Source: Crateriforma spongiae (GTDB lineage Bacteria; Planctomycetota; Planctomycetia; Pirellulales; Pirellulaceae). Taken from it: a DNA stretch of 64,000 nucleotides. The notes beneath the pieces are model-generated. The model had not been told where the DNA came from, did no database searches, and saw only the letters and a program-made list of their open reading frames with translations. The stretch spans positions 62,001 through 126,000 of the forward strand of contig NZ_JAAXMS010000005.1 of assembly GCF_012290005.1 (NCBI RefSeq), in the 5' to 3' direction. Below, in pieces: positions 9,182 to 18,580 of the stretch (position 1 is the stretch's first letter; each line of letters opens with the position of its first letter). The position numbers and the translations under genes are program-made.

Positions 9182-11812
9182 ATGTCGCAAGCTGATCCTG
9201 CCCAGCAATCCGGAATAAGCGTCGCAACGGAAGCCACAACACGGCTGCATCCCGCCGAACAGTTTCGGGATTTGGTCCAACGCATCTTTGACGTGATCGC
9301 GCCCGTATGGCCTTTGGATGACTATGTCGCGGTCAATCCGTACGTCGGGATATCGGAACGACGTTTTCTGAACGCCCGGGGGTTTCTGCGAGTGTTTTCA
9401 GAGTCCGAAACACTCATGCCGCTTCAGTATTACGCGGACCAGTTTCGTGACGGCCAAGTCGGGCGCCAGGCCATCGCCGACGCTTTGGACGAATTGCGAA
9501 CCGACGGTGTCGACGACGATACACCGTGGTCGGTGGACGAACTGATCGAAAAGCTTCGGTCGGTTCCACCGCGACCCGCCGATGCGGACGCGGCGGACCG
9601 GATTGACATTCCGCTGTCCATTCCCAACCCCGACCGACGCGTGCGCAGCATGTCCGAGTTGTTGGATCGGCAAATGGGCACGGATTACGAGCGGACCGTC
9701 ATTGACGAAATCGGCAAGCATGTTTCGGCGTTTTACGATCGCGGGACATCATTGTGGTCGATGCCATGTCGAAACCTGACGTTGTATCAATCGTGGCACA
9801 GCTTAGCGCGAATCGATCGCACGGTCGAAGTGCTTGGGGTGAAGGATTTTCGCGAGTTCGTTTCGTTGCTTCCGCCGTCGCCCAAGGCCGCAATCGTCCA
9901 TTGTTTGAAGCATCTGCGGGTTCCCCAACGGTGGTGGGAAACCTATTTGCTGTGCTTGGTCTTTCAAATGCCGGGTTGGTACGGTTGGGTGAAATTCCAG
10001 TCGCAACAGTATGGTCACGCGGGTGAACCCGATGAACTGATCGATTTGTTGGCGATTCATTTGGCCTACGAAGCCGCTGTCGCAGATTCCGAATCTTATC
10101 GCGTCAGCTGGGACAACATTGCGGACGACCGAGTCGGACGTTTCGCGGCATCGGTCCATGAATCGCTAGAAGAGGTCAAGCTGCGGTATCTGATGCTGCG
10201 GGCGACGGAATTGTCATTCCAGCGGGAACTGCTTGGACGGCTTGCATTGACCGGGCACTCGTCATCGCCGGTGAACCAACACGGTCAGACGGACTCGAAT
10301 TTACGGCAAGCCGACAGCAACCAAGCTGTTCCGAAACAGGATGAAACTCCCATCGCACAGATCGCGTTTTGTATTGACGTACGAAGCGAACGACTTCGTC
10401 GCCACCTTGAGTCCAGCAATGCTCAGGTGCAAACGCTTGGATTTGCCGGGTTCTTCGGAATGCCGATCGACTACGTGCCGCTGGATTCCGAAGCCGCCAA
10501 GCCACAGGTTCCGTTCGTGCTGAAGCCATCACTGCGGGTCTTCGAAGGTCATCGCGGTGCGAATGCCGACGAATTGGCTCGGCAAAGGCATGTGGCGATT
10601 CAACAGCGAAAGAATCAATCGTGGCTGACCGGGTTGAAAGACACGGCACTGGGCGGATTCGCTTTTGTCGAATCACTGGGGCTTTCGTTTTTGCCGAAGC
10701 TGTTTGGGCGCACTGTGTCGCCAACGCTGCAGCCGAAGCGGGGCTCGCAATCGCACGCAGCCTGTGGGACCGAACCGGTGGCCCCAATGTCCGATCTAGA
10801 CACCGCATGCCAACAAGCATGGATCGATGCGGCCGAAGGGTTAATTCGGGGGCTGGGATTGGTCGGCAAACCGATCAGCGATTTGTTGATCTTGTGCGGA
10901 CATGAAAGTCACACGACGAACAATCCGGTTGCCGCGACGTTGCAGTGCGGTGCTTGCGGTGGGCATTCAGGCGAAGTGAACGCCAGGGTGGCGGCGGCGT
11001 TACTGAATCGACCTGATGTTCGTGAGGCTCTCAGCGAACGTGGCGTGTCAATTCCGTCCTCCACCGTCGTGCTGGCGGCGGTCCACGAAACGACCACCGA
11101 TCACATTCGTCTGGTCGATGCCGATTCAATCCCTTCGCAACTGCAGTCGCAGTTCAGTGAGGTGAAGGATGCCATCGAAGTCGCATGCCGGGCGACTCGG
11201 CGTGAACGACAGATAACCTGGCGGGAACCGGGGGCGGACGGTGATTCGTTCCGGCGTTCGCTGGATTGGGGCGAAGTGCGACCCGAATGGGGCTTGGCCG
11301 GGAATGCCGCGATCGTGTTTGGACCACGCGAACGAACTCGGTCGGCGGACCTGAACGGTCGTGTCTTCCTGCACGAATACGACGCCGAAAGCGACCCGGA
11401 TGGCGAACTGTTAAACAATTTGGTGGCCGGTCCGCTGGTGGTCGCGCACAGCATCAACATGCAGTACTACGCCTCAGTCGTGGACAATCGACATTTCGGA
11501 AGCGGCAACAAGACTGTCCACAACGTCGTCGGTGGCTTTGGCGTACAGTCAGGCAACGGTGGCGATTTGATGAACGGTTTGGCTTGGCAGTCATTGCACA
11601 ATGGCAGCCGATACGCCCATGAACCCTTGCGACTGTTGGCTGTGTTCTATGCTTCGCGATCGTTGGTCGATCGGGTGTTGGCATCCCACGATAACGTCCG
11701 CACCTGGGTCGAGAATCGGTGGCTGAACTTGGTCGCGATCGAAGGGCAGCATTCGTTCCGTTTGTCGGACAACGGACAGTGGGTCGAGGTCGCCTTGGAC
11801 GTTGTCGCCTGA
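9182..11812 (+). CDS. dabA: DabA (DUF2309/UPF0753): zinc-dependent carbonic-anhydrase-like subunit of the DAB transporter
   Basis: This soluble protein of 876 residues works with DabB to convert CO2 to bicarbonate in one direction, driven by the membrane potential. Start at ATG 9182 is set by an AGGAG at 9169-9173, eight bases upstream; an open GTG at 9158 lies before it. The expected zinc and catalytic residues can be placed: Cys397 and Asp399 in A-F-C-I-D-V-R-S-E, and His574 and Cys589 in L-C-G-H-E-S-H-T-T-N-N-P ... L-Q-C-G-A-C-G-G-H-S-G. The two-residue and fifteen-residue spacings equal those of the Cys351/Asp353 and His524/Cys539 ligands reported for Halothiobacillus DabA2. Residues 355-385 are a hydrophilic, Gln/Ser/Asn-rich insertion just before the first ligand pair. 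With dabB upstream it forms a complete two-gene DAB system. Confidence 0.92.
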   Translation: MSQADPAQQSGISVATEATTRLHPAEQFRDLVQRIFDVIAPVWPLDDYVAVNPYVGISERRFLNARGFLRVFSESETLMPLQYYADQFRDGQVGRQAIADALDELRTDGVDDDTPWSVDELIEKLRSVPPRPADADAADRIDIPLSIPNPDRRVRSMSELLDRQMGTDYERTVIDEIGKHVSAFYDRGTSLWSMPCRNLTLYQSWHSLARIDRTVEVLGVKDFREFVSLLPPSPKAAIVHCLKHLRVPQRWWETYLLCLVFQMPGWYGWVKFQSQQYGHAGEPDELIDLLAIHLAYEAAVADSESYRVSWDNIADDRVGRFAASVHESLEEVKLRYLMLRATELSFQRELLGRLALTGHSSSPVNQHGQTDSNLRQADSNQAVPKQDETPIAQIAFCIDVRSERLRRHLESSNAQVQTLGFAGFFGMPIDYVPLDSEAAKPQVPFVLKPSLRVFEGHRGANADELARQRHVAIQQRKNQSWLTGLKDTALGGFAFVESLGLSFLPKLFGRTVSPTLQPKRGSQSHAACGTEPVAPMSDLDTACQQAWIDAAEGLIRGLGLVGKPISDLLILCGHESHTTNNPVAATLQCGACGGHSGEVNARVAAALLNRPDVREALSERGVSIPSSTVVLAAVHETTTDHIRLVDADSIPSQLQSQFSEVKDAIEVACRATRRERQITWREPGADGDSFRRSLDWGEVRPEWGLAGNAAIVFGPRERTRSADLNGRVFLHEYDAESDPDGELLNNLVAGPLVVAHSINMQYYASVVDNRHFGSGNKTVHNVVGGFGVQSGNGGDLMNGLAWQSLHNGSRYAHEPLRLLAVFYASRSLVDRVLASHDNVRTWVENRWLNLVAIEGQHSFRLSDNGQWVEVALDVVA

Positions 11813-11911
11813 GGTCCAAAAATCCAATTCGGACAATCCTTCGCAGGGAACAAGGTGGATGTTAGTCTGCCAGATGCAGTATCTGCTCCACCTTGATTTC
11901 AATGCGATCGA

Positions 11912-13567
11912 ATGACCGAAGCACTGATACACGACCTGATGATCATTTTGGCGGCCGGGTTGGCCGCCGGACTGCTGTGTCGGTTGTTGAATGTGTCCGT
12001 GCTGGTCGGCTATCTGTTGGTCGGCGTCTTGCTTGGCCCCGGTGTCACAGGCTGGGTCGTCGACGAACGAGCAGAGTTGGCACACATCGCCGAAGGCGGC
12101 GTGTTTCTGTTGTTGTTCACCATCGGTTTAGAGTTTTCGCTCGGCGACCTTCGTCGTTTGGGGCGAAACTTGTTGGTCGGCGGATCGGTCCAAATGCTGT
12201 TGGTGGGCGGACCAATTTCGGCATGGCTGATCGCCAACGGCCAAGACTGGCGTTCGGCGGTTTTGGTGGCTTCGGCGTTGGCATTCAGTTCGACGGTGCT
12301 GGTTTTCAAAGCCCTTTCGGAATGGGGCCAAGCGCATCGTCCGCCGGGTCGTCGCGCGATCGGTATCCTGCTTTTTCAGGACGCGGCACTAGTGCCATTG
12401 CTGCTTTTGGTGCCGCTGTTGACCGGTGACGGCGAAGCCGTTCGATTCGGACAGTACATTCTGTTGGCAACAATGTCCGTCGGGTTTCTGGCGATGGTGG
12501 TCGCGATGCGATACGTCATCGGCCAGTGGTTGATCCCGACGTTGGCAAGATACCGAAGCCCCGAGTTGGTGATTTTGTTCACGATCGTGGTTTTGGGGGC
12601 GGTGACCTGGGCCGCACACTTGGTCGGTCTGCCTCCGGCGGTTGGTGCGTTCGCGGCCGGATTGATTTTCAACGGAAACCGGTGGTCTCGTCAGATCGAC
12701 GCCCTGGTCTTGCCATTTCGCGAAACATTCTCGGCCGTGTTTTTTATTGGCTTGGGGATGATATTGGACCCAGCCCTATTGGCCCGTGAACCCTGGGGAA
12801 TGTTGATCGCCTTCGTGGCTTTGGTGCTTGTCAAAGCCGTTGCCGCGACCGTCGCACTGCGGTTGACGGGGTTGGCGATTCGACCCGCGATCGGCATGGG
12901 AATCGGTCTAGCGCATGTGGGGGAATTCGCTTTCGTGCTCGCGCTGTTGGGATACGAATCGGGGGTCGTCAGCCACGCGGCCTATGAGAAGATCGTGGCC
13001 TTGGCCGTTGGCACACTGTTGTTGACACCACCGCTGATGAAGCTCGGCTTTCGCTGGACACGTGATGAAACGGAGACGGACGGCGGTCAGGTCACGGACG
13101 TGGCGCCCCGCCGTGAAAGCCATCGCGTGGCTGTGATTGGTGCCGGGCCCATTGGTCGGCAGGTCGCATCGCAGTGGGAAATCGAGGGCAAAGATGTTTG
13201 CGTGGTTGACTTGAGTCAAATCAATTTGCACGCATTTGCCCAGGAAGGGTTTCGCACCGTTTGTGGCGATGCGACGGAAGCACAAACATTGCAATTTGCC
13301 GAAGTGGATCGTTGCTTTGCGGTTGCCGTTTGCGTGCCGGTCGATGCCGTTGCGATTCGCACCGTACGCAAAATTCGTCAATTGAATCGACAGGCGTTGA
13401 TCGTTGTCCGGTGCCGGTATCAAGCAACGTTGCCAAAGCTGAAATCTGTCGGTGCCGATCATGTGGTCAGCGAGGAAGCGGAGGCGTCAATTGCCTTGAC
13501 CCGGTTCCTTGCGACCGCCGGTGCAAAGCCTGCCGACGAATCAAACGAACGTCCACAAAACGCTTGA
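11912..13567 (+). CDS. Kef-type cation:proton antiporter (CPA2) with TrkA-N domain
   Basis: This 551-residue membrane protein has an N-terminal block of about 12 helices typical of CPA2 sodium/proton or potassium/proton exchangers (residues 1-380; note F-L-L-L-F-T-I-G-L-E-F-S, the family's 'G.E' region, and the F-Q-D-A-A-L-V-P motif with the acidic transport residue). The cytoplasmic C-terminus is a Rossmann-type TrkA-N/RCK domain (residues about 405-530) with the nucleotide loop G-A-G-P-I-G and the G-D-A-T-E motif, which would gate transport by NAD(H) binding. It starts about 100 bases after dabA on the same strand. A joint function in pH or ion balance during bicarbonate uptake is plausible, but is inferred only from position. 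Confidence 0.88.
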   Translation: MTEALIHDLMIILAAGLAAGLLCRLLNVSVLVGYLLVGVLLGPGVTGWVVDERAELAHIAEGGVFLLLFTIGLEFSLGDLRRLGRNLLVGGSVQMLLVGGPISAWLIANGQDWRSAVLVASALAFSSTVLVFKALSEWGQAHRPPGRRAIGILLFQDAALVPLLLLVPLLTGDGEAVRFGQYILLATMSVGFLAMVVAMRYVIGQWLIPTLARYRSPELVILFTIVVLGAVTWAAHLVGLPPAVGAFAAGLIFNGNRWSRQIDALVLPFRETFSAVFFIGLGMILDPALLAREPWGMLIAFVALVLVKAVAATVALRLTGLAIRPAIGMGIGLAHVGEFAFVLALLGYESGVVSHAAYEKIVALAVGTLLLTPPLMKLGFRWTRDETETDGGQVTDVAPRRESHRVAVIGAGPIGRQVASQWEIEGKDVCVVDLSQINLHAFAQEGFRTVCGDATEAQTLQFAEVDRCFAVAVCVPVDAVAIRTVRKIRQLNRQALIVVRCRYQATLPKLKSVGADHVVSEEAEASIALTRFLATAGAKPADESNERPQNA

Positions 13568-13582
13568 AGTCGGGGAATGAAG

Positions 13583-13625
13583 AAAGCCGCTGCGTGAGTC
13601 CTTGGCGGAAACGAGCAGCGGCTTT
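13583..13625. terminator. Bidirectional hairpin between convergent antiporter and peptidase genes
   Basis: AAAGCCGCTGC (13583-13593) pairs perfectly with GCAGCGGCTTT (13615-13625) across a 21-base loop. The A-run on one arm becomes a T-run on the other, so the hairpin can stop transcription in both directions. It lies between the stop codons of the two convergent genes. Confidence 0.7.
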
Positions 13626-13688
13626 GCGTTTGCCATTCGTTTTGATTGCGGCAATGGGATGATTCACCACCGCAGTCAAAGATGCGAT

Positions 13689-16583
13689 TTAGGGGGCCGT
13701 GACTTCCGCTCCTGCAAAATCGCCGGCCAAGGCGATGATCATCTTTTCAGGATCAATGTGGTTTCGAATCGCTTGATTGACCTGTTCCAAGCTGGCTTCG
13801 GCAATCTGTTGTTCGTAGCGAGCCTGGTGCTCCATCGTTCGGTCATAGAACAGGTTGTTGCCCAGCAGAACGGCCAGATTTCGATCTTGCGTTCGGCCCA
13901 CGCGTTGTTTTTGCAGATAGGCGTTCTTCGCTCTTTGCAATTCATCCTCTGTCACACCGTTTTCCCTTAGGTCATTGATAACCTCAGTGATCACTTCCAC
14001 GATCTTCTCGCGGTTCATGGGATTCGTGATTGCGTACAACGTCAGGCTGACAAGGTCGTCTTTCGCATAGGCGGTCAATCCGGTTCCCACGCCATACGAC
14101 AGGCCTTCTTGCTGTCGGACACGATCGCCCAGCCGACTGCTCAGCCCGCTGCTACCCAAGATAAAGTTGCCCAAGACCAACGCAGCGTATTCGTCCGAAG
14201 TATCGGACAACGCATACTGCTGGCCACCGTACAACACAGCGTTTTCCTTGTCGGGGGTTTCGATGATCGGGCGAAGTGCACTGTCAAGCACAATCGTCGA
14301 CCGTCCGATTCGTTCGTACGGTTGGTCACTTCTCCAGTCGGTCAAGAACGAAGAAAACCCGTTGATGATCTCTTCAGGCTCAAAGTCTCCGACGGCAATC
14401 AATTGGCCAGCCTGATTGCCCAGGAATTCGTTGTACAAGTCACGGATCTCATCGATCGTCACCGATTCGTACATGGCAATTTCTTCTTCGAGTGTTTGCA
14501 CATACCGAATGTTTGATGGATCGTCCGGTGACAAAGCACGTTGCACGGCTCTTGCGGCTTGTGATCCGGGATCGTTCATGTTTTGTTCCAGGCTCGTCAA
14601 GATCTGACGCCGGATGACTTCCAATTCGTCGGAGTCAAAACGTGGATGGCGGACCAAGTCGCCGATCAAGGCGATGACTTCTGGGACGAACTCGCGTTTG
14701 GTTTGGACTTGAACATTTAATTGACCAATCTGGCTGAACATGGAGAGTTCAGCACGCAGTCGAGTCAGTTCGTCCTGGAGTTCTTGGTAATCAAGCTTCT
14801 CGGTGCCTCGGGCCATCGCCAGCCCCAGCAATTCCACCGCACCACGTCGTTCGTTTAAGGTTTGTCCCGTCCCAAAACGCAATCGAAGTTGCAGGACGAC
14901 CGATTCTCCTCGTGTCTTTTTGGGCAGCAGTGCGTATTCAATGCCGCCAGTCAATTCACCCTGTTGCACCCGAGCCTGGATGGCCAAAGGATCCGGATCG
15001 AATTGTTCTCCCTGGGATACGGCTTCGCGGCCTTTGTAACCATCTAGCACGGTCGCCAAGTCCGGAGATTCCGGGATGGTGACCCGCTGTACTTCATCGG
15101 TCGGAATGAACAAACCGACGGTACGGTTGTCGCGGATGAAATACCTTTGCGCGACCTGTTGGACTTGATCAACGGTCAGCTTTTCCAGGTTGTCGCGGAA
15201 CAGGAAGTACAGTCGCCAGTCGCCTTGAGCGGCCCAGTCGCTGAGAGCGACCGCGATCCGGTCGCTGTCGGCGGCTTGCAATTCACGTTGTTTTAGAAGG
15301 TTTTGAACGGCACGGTCCAGTTCCGCTTCTGTGACGGGCGATTCTGTGAATGAGCGTTCCATCACCTCGATCAACTTCAAACGAGCCTCCTCGATTGATT
15401 GATCCTTGGGGACCTCGGCAAGGACTTTGAATAGGCCCGGTTCGTACAGCCCGTTCACCATGGCGTAGACGTTGCTGGCCAATTCCGTTTCGACCAGAGA
15501 TTTGTACAGCCGTCCTGAGGGTTCATCGCCCAGGATGTACTGCAGTGCGGCGACGGCGGCGTAATCCTGGTGGCTGCCGGCGGGGACATGGTAGGAGGAA
15601 CCAACCCATTGGACATCACCCACGCGGCGTAGGACGACGGTTCTTTCGCCGTCTTGGGCGGGTTCAACGGTGTAGGTGTCGTCGATCGGCGACTCGGGAA
15701 CTTGTAGTTTGCCGAATGTCTCTTGCAGCATCTCGATCGCGGTATCCGGATCAAACTTGCCGGCGACGACAACCATGATGTTATCGGGGCGATAGAACTT
15801 TCGATAAAAGCGGCGAAGACGAACGACCGGGACTCGTTCAATGTCACTGCGGTTTCCGATTGTCGTTTTGCCGTAGTTATGCCACTCATAGGCAGCCGAT
15901 TGCATGCGTTGCATTAGCACGCGGACGGGCGAATTTTCGCCTTGCTCAAACTCGCTTCGCACCACGGTCATTTCGCTTTCCAAGTCTTCGCCACGAATGA
16001 GGCTGTTGACCAAGCGATCCGATTCCAACTTCAGAGCGAATTCCAAGTTCTCGTCACTGGCGGGCAGCGTTTCGTAGTAGTTGGTTCGGTCTAGCCATGT
16101 CGTGCCGTTGAATCGAGCGCCACGATCTTGAAGCGACTTTGGAACGTTGGGGTGCGTTGGAGTGCCCTTGAACAGCATGTGTTCCAGAAGGTGTGCCATG
16201 CCGGCTTCGCCATAGCCTTCGTGCCGCGATCCGACGAACACCGTCATGTTAACGGTCACCACTTCCTTGGAGGGGTCCGGGAAGAGCAAGACTTTAACGC
16301 CGTTGTCCATCCGGTACTCGGTGATGCCCTCGATTTCAGTGACTTTCATGATCGATGCTTCGTCTTGGTTCGGCGAACTATTGCCGGAGGATTGGGCGGT
16401 CTGATTGGGAGCCGCATCGGTGTCTTGGGCATCCGCGGGCAACGACAGGCAAATCATGCAGGCAAAGAAAGCCGCCAAAAAGGTCCCGGTGATGGGTAGG
16501 GAACTATGTTTGCGGATTCGCAAAAGAGCGGACGGAGAATGATTCCTTGGGCGACCAAGATTAGCAATGGCCGTGAAATTCAT
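13689..16583 (-). CDS. Exported M16-family zinc metallopeptidase (insulinase/pitrilysin type)
   Basis: The product is 964 residues when started at the ATG at 16583, which has AAGGA eight bases upstream; an upstream ATG at 16643 lacks one. A signal sequence follows an unusually long basic N-region (hydrophobic core T-F-L-A-A-F-F-A-C-M-I-C-L-S-L, then A-D-A-Q). The inverted zinc motif H-x-x-E-H is seen at about residues 131-135 in G-M-A-H-L-L-E-H-M-L-F-K-G, and the third ligand Glu lies in the E-S-E-M-T-V-V-R-S-E-F helix some 70 residues later. The second half is the usual catalytically silent M16 repeat, so the protein forms a two-lobed clamp that degrades or processes peptides outside the cytoplasm. 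The upstream region is occupied by the tandem REP-like repeat and the transposase gene, which may have replaced the native promoter. Confidence 0.92.
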   Translation of the reverse strand: MNFTAIANLGRPRNHSPSALLRIRKHSSLPITGTFLAAFFACMICLSLPADAQDTDAAPNQTAQSSGNSSPNQDEASIMKVTEIEGITEYRMDNGVKVLLFPDPSKEVVTVNMTVFVGSRHEGYGEAGMAHLLEHMLFKGTPTHPNVPKSLQDRGARFNGTTWLDRTNYYETLPASDENLEFALKLESDRLVNSLIRGEDLESEMTVVRSEFEQGENSPVRVLMQRMQSAAYEWHNYGKTTIGNRSDIERVPVVRLRRFYRKFYRPDNIMVVVAGKFDPDTAIEMLQETFGKLQVPESPIDDTYTVEPAQDGERTVVLRRVGDVQWVGSSYHVPAGSHQDYAAVAALQYILGDEPSGRLYKSLVETELASNVYAMVNGLYEPGLFKVLAEVPKDQSIEEARLKLIEVMERSFTESPVTEAELDRAVQNLLKQRELQAADSDRIAVALSDWAAQGDWRLYFLFRDNLEKLTVDQVQQVAQRYFIRDNRTVGLFIPTDEVQRVTIPESPDLATVLDGYKGREAVSQGEQFDPDPLAIQARVQQGELTGGIEYALLPKKTRGESVVLQLRLRFGTGQTLNERRGAVELLGLAMARGTEKLDYQELQDELTRLRAELSMFSQIGQLNVQVQTKREFVPEVIALIGDLVRHPRFDSDELEVIRRQILTSLEQNMNDPGSQAARAVQRALSPDDPSNIRYVQTLEEEIAMYESVTIDEIRDLYNEFLGNQAGQLIAVGDFEPEEIINGFSSFLTDWRSDQPYERIGRSTIVLDSALRPIIETPDKENAVLYGGQQYALSDTSDEYAALVLGNFILGSSGLSSRLGDRVRQQEGLSYGVGTGLTAYAKDDLVSLTLYAITNPMNREKIVEVITEVINDLRENGVTEDELQRAKNAYLQKQRVGRTQDRNLAVLLGNNLFYDRTMEHQARYEQQIAEASLEQVNQAIRNHIDPEKMIIALAGDFAGAEVTAP

Positions 16584-16655
16584 CGATTGATTCCTTTTTT
16601 CGATCAGGTGAAATCGCGTCTGCGGCAGTGTAGCGTTTTTCACACCTCACAACTC

Positions 16656-16706
16656 AGATTCAAAAGGTGCCACCCACCTATAGATTCAAAAGGTGCCACC
16701 CACCTA
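16656..16706 (+). repeat. Tandem 26-base REP-like repeat next to the transposase gene
   Basis: The 25-base unit beginning AGATTCAAAAGGTGCCACCC occurs at 16656-16680 and again, identically, at 16682-16706, with one T between the two. The inner core GGTGCCACCCACCT occurs inverted at 18124-18137, on the far side of the transposase gene. The two tandem units plus one inverted unit flanking a RAYT gene are the usual arrangement of REP elements with the transposase that moves them. Confidence 0.8.
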
Positions 16707-16765
16707 TTGTTCAATTTCTTCGTATTCGATACGCTTTGGTTTTCGTGTTTGTGGGAGGAGTGATC

Positions 16766-17932
16766 GTGCCACGTGCAAAGCGTACGGAACAGTTCGTTGC
16801 TCAAGAGGTGTGTGTGGTCCACGTGGTTCAACGCTGCGTTCGCCGAGCATTCTTGGCTGGCGTTGACCCGGTGAGTGGATGCGATTTTTCGTATCGAAAG
16901 GAATGGATCCGCAGGCGTATGGAGGCATTGGCTTCCGCTTTCGGGATCGACGTTCTGTCTTACGCGATCATGAGCAACCATTTGCATCTGATTTTGCGTA
17001 ATCGCCCTGATGTCGTGGCTGCTTGGACGGATGAACAAGCGGCGATTCGTTGGCTGAAGGTTTTTCCGGGCCGGCGACTGGAAGAGCACCTTGGAGAACC
17101 TACGGAGGCGGATGTGCAGCGGTTGTGTCGGGATAAGCCAAGGCTGGAGGAAATACGCAACCGGTTGTCTGATATTTCTTGGTTCATGCGTGCTCTGGCC
17201 GAACCCATTGCGCGGATGGCAAATCGTCAGGACGACTGTACTGGACGATTTTGGGAGGGGCGATTCAAGGCACAACGGATTGTTGATGAAGCGGGACTGT
17301 TAGCGTGCAGCATGTATGTGGATTTGAATCCAGTTCGGGCCGCGGTCGGTGATTCGCCGGACTCCGTTACACATACTTCGGCCTATGATCGAATCGAAGC
17401 AGCAAAGGGAAAGCAAATCACTTCCGCAGCCTTTGATTTGCAACCGGTTTCTGTCAGTGATGCGAGTAAGCAGTCGCTGGAAGTTCCCACCGATAAGCGG
17501 CGTCGAGTAAAGAAGGCTAAGCAGCATTCGTCATCCGGTCGGCGGATCCGGCGGGACGCTTGGCTGGCAAATCTGTCGCTTGATGCCGGCAAGCTTTCCA
17601 GTGATCCGGAGGTGCATCGCGAAGGACTGCGGTGCAGCGACCGCGGCTATCTCAATGTTTCCTTGCGAGAATACATGCGACTGCTGCGGTGGACGGCAAG
17701 TGTGGGACGCGAGTCCATGCGAGGGCAGCAAGCGGTTCCCAGAGATGTTGCTCGAGTACTGCGGAATCGCGGTATTGAAGCGGAAATGTGGTCCGAATTG
17801 GTTTGGAATTGGCAACGATACTTTGGGCGTTCTGGATGTGCGGGGAGCCCGGCAGCGATGAAGGCCGATGCAGAGAAATCTGGAAGGCGATGGCATCGCG
17901 GTCAGGGTGCTGTTGCTGCGTTCTTTAGCTGA
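16766..17932 (+). mobile_element. REP-associated tyrosine transposase (RAYT, Y1/HUH type)
   Basis: This single-strand-acting nuclease of 388 residues belongs to the IS200-like Y1 superfamily. The HUH motif is N-H-L-H-L-I-L (near residue 73), and the nucleophile tyrosine is probably that of M-Y-V-D-L-N-P-V-R-A, a RAYT signature. Start at GTG 16766 is chosen because GGGAGGAG lies five bases upstream; the open frame to 16667 would run into the repeat. The C-terminal 150 residues are basic (a K-R-R-R-V-K-K-A-K-like cluster) and are not part of the Y1 core; they may bind DNA. The flanking repeats described separately share a GGTGCCACCCACCT core. There are no terminal attachment duplications or second ORF, so it looks like a domesticated single-copy RAYT and not a classic insertion sequence. 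Confidence 0.85.
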
Positions 17933-18123
17933 ACCACCCCGTTCGAGTAGCCTTCGCGATCTTTCACCTTGTAGCTTCGGGTGGCGTTGCGCGCCGGGCG
18001 AGACATTGGCGGTTGATGTCGCTTCTTGAGTGGGAATTGGTGGTCGCGAAACGGCCGGTGCATCTGTTGAGCAGGTGGTCAGCGACGGGATAGGGCCGAT
18101 CGCTGCTGATTTGGGTGTGTAGA

Positions 18124-18137
18124 AGGTGGGTGGCACC
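18124..18137 (-). repeat. Inverted copy of the REP-like core
   Basis: AGGTGGGTGGCACC is the exact reverse complement of the core of the tandem repeat at 16656-16706, and it lies about 190 bases after the transposase stop. Outside the 14-base core the match drops. The rest of the 290-base gap from 17933 to 18223 shows no gene. Confidence 0.7.
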
Positions 18138-18223
18138 AAAAGGAGAGGGGCTGGATCGATCTGGAGGCGACGGTTTAGATTCGGACGCGGATCAATTCCG
18201 ACGACGACAGAGGCCACTAAGCA

Positions 18224-18580
18224 ATGAATCCCAGCGAGACTCAGCAATCCGACGACGAGTGGACCGACGTGCTGGCTTCATCGGACCTTCCCGATGCGTC
18301 TGCAAAGGAGGTCGTATTCGATGCGTGCGTGGTGGCAATCTTTCGAGTCGATGGTCGGTTGTATGCTTTAGATGGCCTGTGTGCGCACCAGGGAGGACCG
18401 ATCGCCGAGGGGCATGTCGGGCAAGATGTGGACGGCAATCCGTGCGTGACATGCCCGTGGCATGGATGGCAGTATGAGATGGCAACCGGAATTCAGGTCG
18501 TTAATCGTCAGCCTTTGCAGCGATGCTTTGGCGTTCGTGAAGTAGCGGGCCGCATTCAATTGCGAGCGAATTTGACCTGA
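18224..18580 (+). CDS. Rieske-type [2Fe-2S] ferredoxin
   Basis: This 118-residue soluble protein is a single Rieske domain. The two cluster-binding boxes are C53-A-H55 (in G-L-C-A-H-Q-G-G-P) and C77-P-W-H80 (in C-P-W-H-G-W), giving two Cys and two His ligands. The spacing and lack of a membrane anchor fit a NirD-like or dioxygenase-ferredoxin-like electron carrier. No oxygenase or nitrite reductase lies nearby, so its partner is unknown. The last 25 bases overlap the 3' end of the convergent dihydroorotase-like gene, which limits where either message can terminate. Confidence 0.9.
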   Translation: MNPSETQQSDDEWTDVLASSDLPDASAKEVVFDACVVAIFRVDGRLYALDGLCAHQGGPIAEGHVGQDVDGNPCVTCPWHGWQYEMATGIQVVNRQPLQRCFGVREVAGRIQLRANLT

